This document shows, in pieces, positions 9,509 through 19,926 of a stretch of DNA of 64,000 bases; position 1 is the first letter of the stretch, and each line of letters starts with the position of its first letter. Made by a program: the position numbers and the translations under genes. Source of the stretch: Rana temporaria. Lineage: Eukaryota; Chordata; Amphibia; Anura; Ranidae. Below the pieces are notes generated by a model. That model ran no database searches, was not told the origin of the DNA, and saw only the letters and a list, made by a program, of their open reading frames with translations. The stretch spans positions 16,960,254 to 17,024,253 of the forward strand of contig NC_053501.1 in NCBI RefSeq assembly GCF_905171775.1. The letters are read 5' to 3'.

Positions 9509-11617
9509 AGGCTCTTAGGCTTGGTCCGGAACGTGAGGGGTTAAACCCGCGCCGATTCGGCGCGGGGGTCCCCCCCAGATCCAAACCAAGCCCTCATCCC
9601 AAGCATGCAGTCTGGCCCGGACAGGAATGGGGGAGGGGACGAGCGAGCGGCCCCCCCCCCCTCCTGAGCCGTACCAGACCGCATGCCCTCAACATGGGGG
9701 AGTGTGTGCTGTGGGGGAGGGGGGCACTGCCCCCCCACCCCAAAGCACTCTTGCCCCCATGTCGATAGGGACAAGAGCCTCTTCCCGACAACCCTTGCCA
9801 TTGGTTGTCGGGGTATGCGGGCGGGGCTAATCGGAATCTGTGAGCTCCCTTTAATAAGGGGGCCCCCAGATGCCGGCCCCCCACCCTATGTGAATGAGTA
9901 TGGGGTACATCGTACCTCTACCCATTCACATGGGGGAAATGTAAAGTAAAAAAAAAACACCACACAGAATAAAATATTTTATTAATCTGCTCCGGAGCCC
10001 CCCCTTTCTTCTTTAGCTCTCTTAGAAGGGGGGGTTTCTTCTCTCCCGATCTTCCGCCGGGACCCTGGGCTTCGGTGATTTCTGCCGGGGGAGGGCGCCA
10101 TCCCTCGGTCCTCTCCGGAGCATTCCGCCGGATGCCCCCACCCCATTTAAGCTCTTTTTCATTAGGGAGGGGCATCCGGACTTCGGGGTCTTCTGCCGGG
10201 GGATGGCGCCTATCCCCCGGTCTTTCCGGTGCCTTCCGCCAGGGTTCCGGTCTTCCTGGTCTTCTGCCGGGGGTGCGCCAACTCCCCGGTCTTTTCTCTT
10301 CTGTCTTCTCTGCTCCCTCTTCTGCCTGGCTCCCCCGCGGAGCCAGGGCTTTCTTCCGTCTTCTTTCTTCTCCCTTCCTTCTTCTGCCTGTCTCCTCCGC
10401 GGAGCACAGGGCTTGTCTCCGCTGTCTTCTCCCTTCTCTTCCATTGGATGTTGACACGACGAGGTCCGGCGCTGGAATGCCGTCTGAGCAGTGGGCATGG
10501 ACTTATATAGGGCAATGCCACCATGTGACCTCAACCCATGTGACATCACATTCCCATCATGCCCAGGGAATGTGATGTCACATGGGTTGAGGTCACATGG
10601 TGGCATTACCCTATATAAGTCCATGCCCGCCGCTGACACGGCATGTCAGCGCGGAACCTCGTCGTGTCAACATCGAATGGAAGAGAAGGAAGAAGACAGC
10701 GGAGACAAGCCCTGGGCTCCCGGAGGAGACAGGCAGAAGAAGGAAGAGAGAAGAAAGAAGACGGAAGAAAGCCCTGGCTCCGCGGGGGAGCCAGGCAGAA
10801 GAGGGAGCAGAGAAGACAGAAGAGAAAAGACCGGGGAGTTGGCGCACCCCCGGCAGAAGACCAGGAAGACCGGAACCCTGGCGGAAGGCACCGGAAAGAC
10901 CGGGGGATAGGCGCCATCCCCCGGCAGAAGACCCCGAAGTCCGGATGCCCCTCCCTAATGAAAAAGAGCTTAAATGGGGTGGGGGCATCCGGCGGAAGGC
11001 TCCGGAGAGGACCGAGGGATGGCGCCCTCCCCCGGCAGAAATCACCGAAGCCCAGGGTCCCGGCGGAAGATCGGGAGAGAAGAAACCCCCCCTTCTAAGA
11101 GAGCTAAAGAAGAAAGGGGGGGCTCCGGAGCAGATTAATAAAATATTTTATTCTGTGTGGTGTTTTTTTTTTTACTTTACATTTCCCCCATGTGAATGGG
11201 TAGAGGTACGATGTACCCCATACTCATTCACATAGGGTGGGGGGCCGGAATCTGGGGACCCCTTTATTAAAGGGGTCTCTCAGATTCTGATAAGCTCTCC
11301 GCCCGCATACCCCGACAACCAACGGCCAGGGTTGTCGGGAAGAGGCTCTTGTCCCTATCGACATGGGGGCAAGAGTGCTTTGGGGTGGGGGGGGCAGTGC
11401 CCCCCTCCCCCACAGCACACACTCCCCCATGTTGAGGGCATGTGGTCTGGTATGGCTCAGGAGGGAGGGGGGCGCTCGCTCGTCCCCACCCCCATTCCTG
11501 TCTGACCAGACTGCGTGCCTGGGATAAGGGCTTGGTTTGGATCTTGGGGGGGGGGCCCACGCTATTTTTTTGGGCCCCGGTTTAACCCCTTATGTTCCAG
11601 ACCAAGCCTAAGAGCCT
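9509..11617. repeat. Giant palindrome 1: ~1.05-kb arms, ~10-bp spacer
   Basis: The left arm (9509-10555) and right arm (10566-11617) are reverse complements with only scattered differences near the centre and more divergence and small indels at the outer ends. The centre is TTCCC-(10 bp)-GGGAA at 10551-10570. Each arm holds, from outside in, a CCCTCAACATGGGGG module, a TACATCGTACCTCTACCCAT module, AATAAAATATTTTATT, and a long purine/pyrimidine-biased stretch. Open frames rich in Arg, Glu, Lys and Pro run through the arms on both strands but mirror each other and show no family similarity, so I treat them as by-products. RNA from this locus would fold into a hairpin of about 1 kb. Confidence 0.9.
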
Positions 11618-11639
11618 GGTATGCACCTGGAGGGAACCC

Positions 11640-12115
11640 ACCTTATTTTTTTTGGGGGGGTCTGGAGTTCCCCTTCATGAACAGCGATCTGTCATTTACA
11701 CATGTCAGTCCCATCCCCCCCCTACAGTTAGAACACACCCAGGGAACATATTTAACCCCTCCCTCGCACCTAGTGTTAACCCCTTCCCTGCCAGTGGCAT
11801 TTTTTGAGTAAGCAATGCATTTTTTACAGCACTGATCGCTAGAAAAATGCCAATGGTTCCAAAAAAGTGTTCGATGTGTCCGCCATAATGTCGCAGTACC
11901 GATAAAAATCGCTGATCGCCCCAATAACTAGTTAAAACAACAAAAAAAAAAAATTTGTAGACGCTATACCTTTTGCAAAAACCAAACACTAAACGCTATT
12001 TGCGAATTTTTGGAACCAAAAAGATGTAGAATACGTATCGGCCTAAACTGAGGGGTTTTTTAGTTTTTTGAATATATATTTTTGGGGATATTTATTATAG
12101 CAAAAAGTAAAAATA
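11640..12115. mobile_element. Fragment of TTAACCACTT-family element
   Basis: Carries internal landmarks of the family best seen at 52378-53421, in reverse orientation: ATAATGTCGCAGTACCG, AAAAATCGCTGATCGC, TTGTAGACGCTATA, GATACGTA / TCGGCCTAAACTGAGG and TATTATAGCAAAAAGTAAA. Both termini are missing. It abuts the outer end of palindrome 1. Confidence 0.65.
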
Positions 12116-12438
12116 TTTTTTACATATGTGGGCGGGACTTACGCAAGTCCCGCCCACATATATAAACATCGTTCAAACCACACATGTGAGGTATTGACGC
12201 GTGCGTTAGAGCGAGAGCAATACTTTTACCACTAGACTTTCTTTGTAACTATAAACTGGTAACATGGAAAAAAATATAAAAGGTCGCCTATGGGGATATT
12301 CACGGAATTCATTTTGGCCCCATTGCAGGAGTGTTTCCAATAGTAAAGCGTGACATGTAAGGTATCTATTTACTCAGTGTAACATCATCTTTCACATTAT
12401 CCCCAAAAATTGGGCTCACTTTTGTGTTTTGTTAAATT
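12116..12438. mobile_element. Fragment related to the element at 16474-17286
   Basis: Shares GTTCAAACCACACA, GTGAGGTAT, GTTAGAG(C/T)GAGAGCAATA, GTCGCCTAT and AGCGTGACATGT with 16795-16985 in the same orientation. It opens with an inverted GTGGGCGGGACTT/AAGTCCCGCCCAC pair. This is a partial copy of a TTAA-type MITE subfamily, truncated at both ends. Confidence 0.6.
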
Positions 12439-12590
12439 TTAACCACTTGAGCCCGGACCATATTTCTGGTCAATGACCGGGCAAGTTTTTGTGATTCGGC
12501 GCGGCGTCGCTTTAACTGACAATTGCGCAGTCGTGCGACGTGGCTCCCAAACAAAATTGGCAACCTTTTTTTTCACACAAATAGATTATT
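12439..12590 (+). mobile_element. Left end of TTAACCACTT-family element
   Basis: Starts at TTAA (12439-12442) with TTAACCACTTGAGCCCGG and continues through GCGTCGCTTTAACTGACAATT, GGTCGTGCGACGTGGCTCCC and the AACAAAATTGG landmark, as in the full copy at 52378. It breaks off near 12590. Confidence 0.7.
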
Positions 12591-13368
12591 AAATGTGCGT
12601 GTTTACTTCTGTCTTTAACACCTCCCCTTCAGGCTGGAAAGCATCAGATCAGGGGAAACAAAAAAAAAAAGCTCTCATTCCATTGCAGCTTGGTTCCTAC
12701 ATGTGTGATGAACTGAGCATGCTCAAACACTTAGAAAAAAAATATCCTTTCTTTTTAAAAGGTGAAAAACACTCATTGGATGCTCATAGAGCGTGGTTTG
12801 GGTTAATTGCAGGTGTGCCCAATTACAAGCTCACCCAAACTAGAGACTGCAATTTGTTCATGTGATTTCAATTGATTCATTACTAGCACTGTTATAAAAA
12901 GCTTGGATCGATCATTCCTCAGCTGCCCTCAGAAGGGGCAGGCTGGCAGAAATGCTGTTGCTAAACACAAATGTGGTTTGTTGCATGGGTTTTGTTTTAT
13001 TTTGCCAATGGTTTTGGTTTATTTTTAAATAATGTTCACTTTGATGTATTTGTCTATGTGGCCTTATTTTATGAAAAATGTGTAAAGCTATGGTTAATTA
13101 GAATTTTGAAATGTATTTTTGTTTGTCTTTTTTTGCTTTCCTTGTTTTGTTGACCAATAAAAATTACTTTAAAATTGTTAAGTTTGTCTTTTGTTACTTT
13201 TTCATGCTACATATGTTGACAGCTGCAGCTGAACTAGGTTTGGGCCTAACAAATTATGTGTGATTTTTGTCTAAGCTTCTTTCCTGGTGTGTAATCATGA
13301 AATGTTTGCCATGTTTATTCTCCCTGACTTTAAAGACAAAAACTGGTAAGTATTTTATTTATTCTGCA
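12591..13368. other. No recognisable feature
   Basis: AT-rich, with A-runs at 12659-12671 and several T-rich stretches. No gene or clear transposon end. Confidence 0.35.
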
Positions 13369-13480
13369 GTGGTCCTCAGCCCTCAAGTACCCCCGACAGG
13401 ACATGTTTTGGGGATTTCTCTTATCAAGAATTGCTGTCCAGACTATTTTAAAGCACATGTGCAAGATGAAGGAAAACCTG
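13369..13480. mobile_element. hAT-like terminal fragment
   Basis: GTGGTCCTCAGCCCTCAAGTA followed by CCCCGACAGGACATGTTTTG resembles hAT ends of the CAGTGGTTCTCAACC class, also seen at 27526. The second terminus is absent. Confidence 0.4.
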
Positions 13481-13654
13481 CAAACATGGCCTGTGGGGGG
13501 GGGGGGTTTGCTATTGGTGGACAGGCTTGACGTGCTGATTTACAGCACTGTGCTTAAATCTAGCGCAAGGCAATCCTATTCAAATTGTGGGTGTTTGAGG
13601 GAAGCCAAGTGAGTGTTAGAACCCCTGCTTTGTGTTTTTTTATTTTTGTGTTGA

Positions 13655-14322
13655 GCTTTGTGTCCCTTTTCTTAAAATTGGCTTCACTTCCTGTCACACA
13701 GCTGAACAGGAAGTGAGGTTAAAACCCTACCAGTGTCATTTCTTGGGGACACCGGTCAATCTAACTAGTGTCCCCATTAAGCAAATTGCACTCCAGCACT
13801 GCTGTGTACACCCCAAATCATGGGTCTTCAAACTACGGCCCTCCAGTTGTTCAGGAACTACAATTCCCATCATGCCTAGTCATGTCTGTGAATGTCAGTG
13901 CATTACAAGGCCTCATGGGATGTGTAGTTCTACAACAGCTGGAGGGCCGTAGTTTGAGGATCCCTGCCCCAAATGATTATTTAGTTTGGGGTTTAGTAAA
14001 GGCAAAGCCACTCTGCAGTACAAGCATAGTTGCTGAAAATCAGAGAGGAAGCACTGATGGTTTTAACATCCAATCCTGTAGAAGCAAAGTTGTTTTGTTT
14101 TCTTCCTTGCTTTGCACTTGTAGGAGTGGATTTGCCTTTAGTAAATGGACCCCAAAGTCCAAGATCCCTAATAATTTGGGGTGTACACAGCAAAATGCTA
14201 GAGTGCAATTTACATAATGGGAAACTATTTAGATTGATCTGTGTCCACAAGAAAATATATTAGTAAGGTTTTACCCTCACTTCCTGTTTGGCTATGTGAC
14301 AGGAAGTGAATGAATTAGAAAG
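13655..14322. mobile_element. Long-inverted-repeat MITE, interrupted by a hAT element
   Basis: The outer arms pair over about 300 bp: CACTTCCTGTCACACAGC...AACAGGAAGTGAGG on the left faces CCTCACTTCCTGTTTGGC...GACAGGAAGTG on the right. Further in, TTGCACTCCAGCA...TGTACACCCCAAAT faces ATTTGGGGTGTACA...CTAGAGTGCAA, and TTTGGGGTTTAGTAAAGGC (13985) faces GCCTTTAGTAAATGGACCCC (to 14156). The left arm is interrupted by 13819-13966; the uninterrupted right arm gives the empty site. Non-coding. Confidence 0.75.
13819..13966. mobile_element. hAT-type MITE, 148 bp, perfect TSD
   Basis: Right end ...GAGGATCCCTG and left end CATGGGTCTTCAAAC (one CAGGG mutated) face each other, flanked by CCCCAAAT at 13811-13818 and 13967-13974. 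Inner arms ACGGCCCTCCAG / CTGGAGGGCCGT pair perfectly. Same family as 7986-8144, with TACAATTCCCATCATGCC in common. Confidence 0.9.
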
Positions 14323-14439
14323 GGTGAAGACACCTCACAAATGTTGTCACTATCAGGGGTGCAGACATCCCCAAAAAAATGAGCAGATAATACTTATTTG
14401 CAAATTAATAATTTTTTAGTTAACATTGGGTGGGGTGCT

Positions 14440-15005
14440 CTAACACACACATTCCTACATATTAGCAACGCTCTATCCTGGCCTATTGGCATGGTTATAT
14501 TTTCTTAGGGCTCTCAATAAAACTCTATGAAATTTGTGCTTAAACTAGAACCAGGGGCGGACTGACAACTCATGGGGCCCCCGGGCAATAGAAGATTATG
14601 GGGCCCCTCTGGCTTACAGATGACCACCACGCCAGGAGGTAGTGCAGAGGCGGGCAGCTAAAATCTTGGGATATTCACATTAAAAGCATGTCATTTTCGG
14701 ACATATCAGGGACAGATCTAAAAAAAACACAGATTTTTACATACTGTCCCTGGTTTTACTGAGCCTGGCAACCCGGATGGGGCCCCCTAGTGGCATGGGG
14801 CCCTCGGGCAGTGCCCGAGTGACTCAATGGTCAGTCCGCCCCTGACAAGAACTATAATCAACAAGTTTTATTTTCTTTCATTTTGGATAGAGTGAGGGAG
14901 GGTTATAGGCCCTGTCAGTTTATTTTGTATTATCTGTGTCCAATTGGGGAGATTTGCCTTCACTTCCTGCCCCATAGCCAAACAGGAAGTGAGAGAAAAA
15001 CTATG
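14440..15005. repeat. Dispersed repeat, second copy at about 62735-62880
   Basis: GGCATGGTTATAT(T/C)TTCTTAG, TGTGCTTAAA(C/T)TAGAAC and CATTTTGGATAGAGT(G/A)AGGGAGGGTTATA occur here and at 62735-62870 in the same order. Here the unit is split by the hAT element at 14552-14844; the other copy is uninterrupted at the same point. It continues into CACTTCCTG...CAGGAAGTG sequence related to the MITE at 13655-14322. Confidence 0.7.
14552..14844. mobile_element. hAT-type MITE, 293 bp
   Basis: Starts CAGGGGCGGACTGACAACTC and ends ...GGTCAGTCCGCCCCTG. Flanking 8-bp repeats are ACTAGAAC (14544-14551) and ACAAGAAC (14845-14852), one mismatch. The body contains paired GGGGCCC-rich segments. The empty site is preserved in the paralogous repeat near 62810. 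Confidence 0.9.
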
Positions 15006-15009
15006 CAAA

Positions 15010-16121
15010 TTAACCACTTCCCGCCCAGCCTATGGCCGATTTACGTCCGGGAAGTGGTTACACAATCCTGACAGGACGTCCTGCAGGATTTCATGCCGCA
15101 CGCGCCTGTGGGGGCACGCAGCGCGGCGATCGGTGATGCGGGGTGTCAGTCTGACACCCTGCATCTCCGATCTCGGTAAAGAGTCTCTCACGGAGACGGA
15201 GACTCTTTACCACGTGATCAGCCGTGTCCAATCACGGCTGATCACGATGTAAACAGGAAGAGCCATCGATGGCTCTTCCTCACTCGCGTCTTACAGACGC
15301 GAGTATAGGAGAGCCGATCGGCGGCTCTCCTGACAGGGGGCGTTCGCGCTGATTGTTTATCAGCGCAGCCCCCCCTCGGATCACCACACTGGACCACCAG
15401 GGATGCCCACCCTGGACCACCAGGGTGTGCAAAAACAAAAAAAATATAGAACAAAAAAACAAAAAGCATTAAAAAATAAGAAAAAAGATGCCAATCAGTG
15501 CCCACAAATGGGCACTGACTGGGAAAATCAGTGCCACCCCACAGTGCCCATCCATGCACAGTGCCCACCTATCAGTGCCCACCTGTGCCACCCATAAGTA
15601 TCCATCAGTGCCACCCATAAGTGCCGCCCATAAGTATCCATCAGTGCCACCCATAAGTGCCGCCCATCTGTGCCGCCCATGAGTGCCCATCAGTGCCGCC
15701 TATGAGTGCCCATCAGTGCCGCATAGCAGCGCCGCCAATCAATGCCACCTCATCTGTGCCGTCAGTACTACCTCATCGATGTCCATCAGTGCCATCTCAT
15801 CGGGGCCCATCAGTGCCGCCATATCAGTGCCCGTAATTGAAAGAGAAAAACTTATTTACAAAAAAATTAACCTAAAAAAAGAAAAAGGTTTTTTTGTTTC
15901 AAAATTTGCAGTCTTTTTTTAGTTGTTGCGCAAAAAAAAAACGCAGAGGTGATCAAATAACAACAAAAGAAAGCTCTATTTGTGGGGAAAAAAGGACGCC
16001 AATTTTGTTTGGGTACAGTGTTGTATGACCGCGCAATTGCCATTCAAAGTGCGACAGTGTTGAAAGCTGAAAATTGGCTTGGGCGGGAAGGTGCGTAAGT
16101 GCCTGGTATGGAAGTGGTTAA
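15010..16121. mobile_element. TTAACCACTT-family element, 1.1 kb, complete
   Basis: Bounded by TTAA (15010-15013 and 16118-16121) with inverted ends TTAACCACTTCC and GGAAGTGGTTAA. Just inside the left end lies GGGTGTCAGTCTGACACCC and several hairpins (CGTGATCAGCC...GGCTGATCACG, ACTCGCGTCT...AGACGCGAGT). The middle is a minisatellite (15530-15835), and near the right end are AGCTCTATTTGTGGGG and GCGCAATTG landmarks. TTAA target and CC-type ends suggest a non-autonomous piggyBac-like element. The inverted relative is at 37080-38347. Confidence 0.8.
15530..15835. repeat. Minisatellite of CATCAGTGCC(A/G)CCCAT units
   Basis: Degenerate tandem units combining CAGTGCC(A/G)CC and CATAAGT or CATCAGT, inside the TTAA element. 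The same unit, inverted, is expanded in the element at 37080-38347. Open frames across it (His-Pro-Ser-Ala repeats) are artefacts. Confidence 0.85.
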
Positions 16122-16324
16122 GGGAATCCAGTGCCCCCCCAGAACTAGTGTGTGGGTCCCCTGAAAATTACTGGGCGGGGTTATACAAAAACAGGGTGTG
16201 ACCTTGACAGGAAGGGGTGGGTCATTTTTCTATTAGGAGGTGCAGATATGTAGTCAGGCCTAGGGCAGAACCAAACCTTAATATACTACTGCATATTAGG
16301 GCTTATTTAGACCGGAACCGATTT

Positions 16325-16472
16325 ACAGCGTGTTTTTATATTGTGGGAGGAAACCCACGCAGGCACAGGGAGAACATGCAAACTCCATGCAGATGCTGTC
16401 ACGGGCGGGATTCGAACCAACGACTCTTTTGCTGCTAGGTCAAAGTGCTATACACTACACCACTGTGGTGAA
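16325..16472 (-). mobile_element. tRNA-derived SINE
   Basis: Minus-strand sequence begins with a tRNA-like GTGGTGTAGTGTATAGCAC (box A-like), followed by GGTTCGAATCC (box B, plus-strand 16408-16418), then a vertebrate-wide SINE body GGAGTTTGCATGTTCTCCC and GCGTGGGTTTCCTCCCACA. The internal boxes form an RNA polymerase III promoter in such elements. Only one copy is seen; the 3' tail is not clearly defined. It is not a functional tRNA gene, because the 3' half of a cloverleaf is replaced by SINE body. Confidence 0.75.
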
Positions 16473-16473
16473 C

Positions 16474-17286
16474 GAACATGATTGCAGCTGAAAGCATGAG
16501 ATCTTTTTTTTTTTTTTCAATACCATGCTTTCCAGCCTTATTGACCCCGCCTCTCTCCATAAAGAGGACCTGTCACACACTAGTCCTATTACAAGGGATG
16601 TTTACATTCCTTGTAATAGGAAGAAAACTGATAATTTTTTTTTTATTTTTTTATTTCAGTGTAAAACATTATAAAACTAAATAAAAATAAATAAGAAAAC
16701 CCCCAAAAAATTTTTTAAAGCGCCCCGTCGCGACGAGCTCGCGCACAGAAGCAAACGCATACGCGAGTAGCGCCCGCATATGAAAACAGTATTCAAACCA
16801 CACAAGTGAGGTATCGCCGCGATCGTTAGAGTGAGAGCAATAATTCTAGCCCTAGACCTACTCTGCAACTCAAAAAATGCAACCTGTAGAATTTTTTAAA
16901 CGTCGCCTATCGAGTTTTTTAAAGGGTAAAAGTTTGACGCCATGCCACGAGCGGGCGCAATTTTTAAGCGTGACATGTTGGGTATCATTTTACTCGGCGT
17001 AACATTATCTTTCACAATATAGAAAAAAAATTGGGCAAAATGTATTGTTGTCTTATTTTTTAATTCAAAAAAGTGATTTTTATCCAAAAAAAGTGCGCTT
17101 GTAAGACCGCTGCGCAAATACGGTGTGACAAAAAGTATTGCAATGACTGCCATTTTATTCCCTAGGATGTCTGCTAAAAAAAAATATATAATGTTTGGGG
17201 GTTCTGATTAATTTTCTAGCCAAAAAATTGTGATTTTCACATGAAGGAGAGAAGTGCCAGAATTAACCTGGTGGGCAAGTGGTTAA
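16474..17286 (-). mobile_element. Truncated TTAACCACTTG-subfamily element
   Basis: Its terminus is at 17286: ...GGTGGGCAAGTGGTTAA, which in reverse reads TTAACCACTTGCCCACC. Internal landmarks shared with 12116-12438 show it is the same subfamily. It contains a CCTATTACAAGG...CCTTGTAATAGG hairpin at about 16585-16620. The far end is lost next to the SINE. Confidence 0.65.
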
Positions 17287-17343
17287 AGTACTCATGGCTA
17301 TAAAGAATAGAGTCATTGCTCATTAAAAAAAAAAAAAAAAAAA

Positions 17344-19187
17344 GGGGGTCCCTCCAAATTAAATTACCAGGCCCTTCAGGTCTGGAATGGATATTAAGGG
17401 GAACCCCGCCGTAAAAACCCCCAAAAAAAAAGACGTGCGGTTCCCGGCAAATATCCATTCCAGACCCTTCAGGTCTGGTGTGGATTTTAAGGGGAACTCC
17501 ACCCCAAATTGAAAAAAAAAATGGCGTGGAGTCCCCCTAAAAATCCACACCAGACCCTTATCCGAGCACGTTGACCTGGCCGGCCGCAGAAAAGAGGGGG
17601 GGACAGAGTGCGGCCCCCCCCCCTCTCCTGAACCGCACCAGGCCACATGCCCTCAACATGGGGAGGATGTCCCCATGTTGATGGGGACAAGGGTCTCATC
17701 CCCACAACCCTTGCCCGGTGGTTGTGGGGGTATGCGGGCGGGAGGTTTATCAGAATCTGGAAGACCCCTTTAACAAAGGGGACCCCCAGATCCTGACCCC
17801 CCCCCTGTGTGAAATGGTAATGGGGTACATTGTACCTCTACCATTTCACCCCCAAAAAAATGTCAAAGTGATAAAAATGACAGTAGCCGGTTTTTGACAA
17901 ATCTTTTAATAAAGTCTTCTTTTCTTCTTTCCTTCGGGGTTCTTCCGCTGCTTCTATCTTCTCGTCCACATCTTGCCCGACGTCTTCTTCTATCTTCTCC
18001 GTCCGTCCTTCCGCCTTCTGGTACCGCATCTTGCCCGTTGTCTTCTCCGTCCGCCTCCTCGTCCGCATCTTGGGTCTTCTGCGGTCTTCTTCTCGGTCCG
18101 CCACCTTCTCGTCCCCTGCGTTTGAATTGTAATTGGCCGCCGTTTTCCCGCTCCTGGGACCCGCCCCCCTCTGACGCCACAAGTAAACTCCTTAGAAGGT
18201 CATGTGCGTCAGAGGGGGGCGGGGTCGCAGAGCGTCACACAGCGGGGGAATTCAATTTCAATCGCGCCGCCCGGAGAAGAAGTTCCCGCCGTGTCACACT
18301 CATGTGACCCCGCCCCCCTCTGACGCACATGACCTTCTAAGGAGTTTACTTGTGGCGTCAGAGGGGGGCGGGTCCCAGGAGCGGGAAAACGGCGGCCAAT
18401 TACAATTCAAACGCAGGGGACGAGAAGGCGGCGGACCGAGAAGAAGACCGCAGAAGACCCAAGATGCGGACGAGGAGGCGGACGGAGAAGACAACGGGCA
18501 AGATGCGGTACCAGAAGGCGGAAGGACGGACGGAGAAGATAGAAGAAGACGTCGGGCAAGATGTGGACGAGAAGATAGAAGCAGCGGAAGAACCCCGAAG
18601 GAAAGAAGAAAAGAAGACTTTATTAAAAGATTTGTCAAAAACCGGCTACTGTCATTTTTATCACTTTGACATTTTTTTTGGGGTGAAATGGTAGAGGTAC
18701 AATGTACCCCATTACCATTTCACACAGGGGGGGGGGTCAGGATCTGGGGGTCCCCTTTGTTAAAGGGGTCTTCCAGATTCTGATAAACCTCCCGCCCGCA
18801 TACCCCCACAACCACCGGGCAAGGGTTGTGGGGATGAGACCCTTGTCCCCATCAACATGGGGACATCCTCCCCATGTTGAGGGCATGTGGCCTGGTGCGG
18901 TTCAGGAGAGGGGGGGGTCCGCACTCTGTCCCCCCCTCTTTTCTGCGGCCGGCCAGGTCAACGTGCTCGGATAAGGGTCTGGTGTGGATTTTTAGGGGGA
19001 CTCCACGCCATTTTTTTTTTCAATTTGGGGTGGAGTTCCCCTTAAAATCCACACCAGACCTGAAGGGTCTGGAATGGATATTTGCCGGGAACCGCACGTC
19101 TTTTTTTTTTTTTGTTTTTACGGCGGGGTTCCCCTTAATATCCATTCCAGACCTGAAGGGCCTGGTAATTTAATTTGGGGGAACCCC
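17344..19187. repeat. Giant palindrome 2: ~0.88-kb arms, 79-bp spacer
   Basis: The left arm 17344-18226 and right arm 18306-19187 are reverse complements, almost without difference through the inner 700 bp. The spacer (18227-18305) holds GCGTCACACAGCGGGGGAATT and is unique. From outside in the arms carry AAATTAAATTACCAGGCC, CAGGTCTGGAATGGATATT, CATGCCCTCAACATGGGG, GTACATTGTACCTCTACCAT and a CTTCTTTTCTTC-rich segment. The CATGCCCTCAACATGGGG and GTACATTGTACCTCTACC modules are shared with palindrome 1, so the two are related. A 20-plus A-run abuts the left arm. Arm frames rich in Arg, Glu and Asp mirror each other and are not called as genes. Confidence 0.92.
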
Positions 19188-19189
19188 TA

Positions 19190-19722
19190 CACATTTTTTT
19201 GTTTGTTTTATGAATGAATCCCTTTAGAATTGTCAGAGCCGACAATTCATTATAGCCGCGTGTGAATTTTTAAATGACTTTTTTCCTTCAGAATGTCACT
19301 TTGTGCAGGGGGAGTTCTAAGTGCGGGAAAAATGCGCTATTTCACATGCTGACATTACACCCCCCCTAGGTACGAAATTTAAAGGAATATTTCACTTTTA
19401 TTGTTTCACTTTAAGAATTATTAATTTCACTGCTCCCGAAAAAACGGCCGTTTTAAAAAATAAAAAAAGCATTGATACATGTTCCCTGGGGCAGGACTGA
19501 GGTCCCCAAACACTTTTTAGGACAAAACTTGCAGATTAGCCTTTAAAATGAACACTTTTGATTTCTCCCATAGACTTCTATAGGGAGTTCGGCGCGGCTT
19601 TACATATTAGTTTCAATGCGCCGGCTGCTACGCTGGTTCATGCGCCTGATTAAGCCTCCACCCGGAGTACTAATTAATGCATGAACCAGCGCAGCGCACA
19701 TAGCTTAGTAAATCAGGCCCTA
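19190..19722. other. Right flank of palindrome 2, TAAATCAGGCCC end
   Basis: Ends with TTAGTAAATCAGGCCCTA, inverted relative to the end at 8938. Contains CATGAACCAGCG facing CGCTGGTTCATG (about 19630-19692) and GTCCCCAAACAC. This may be the right arm of the same kind of large element whose left arm is at 8938. Confidence 0.35.
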
Positions 19723-19926
19723 TGTGTTCACGCTTTTCACATTTTTCTTCTGAGATGACAGGTTTGTTAATCATCCTCTGGTTGCACAGCTTTAAATTGT
19801 GCTTGTCACAGTAATCCATCTGAAATGCAGAGCGGTCAGACTTCAGCTCATTGGCCACTTTCTGAACATTTACTAACATCCGTCATCCAGTTCCTTGTTG
19901 CACTAGTTTACATTTTGACCTAAAAT

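Noticed and set aside
9918..11235. Several 100-212-codon frames rich in Arg, Glu, Lys and Pro on both strands
   Set aside because: They mirror each other across the palindrome and follow purine/pyrimidine bias; no domain or start context.
16325..16472. tRNA gene on the minus strand
   Set aside because: Box A/B-like motifs are present but the cloverleaf 3' half and acceptor stem are not; it is a tRNA-derived SINE.
17838..18694. Open frames of 105-155 codons in palindrome 2
   Set aside because: Same mirror-image artefact as in palindrome 1; charged low-complexity translation only.
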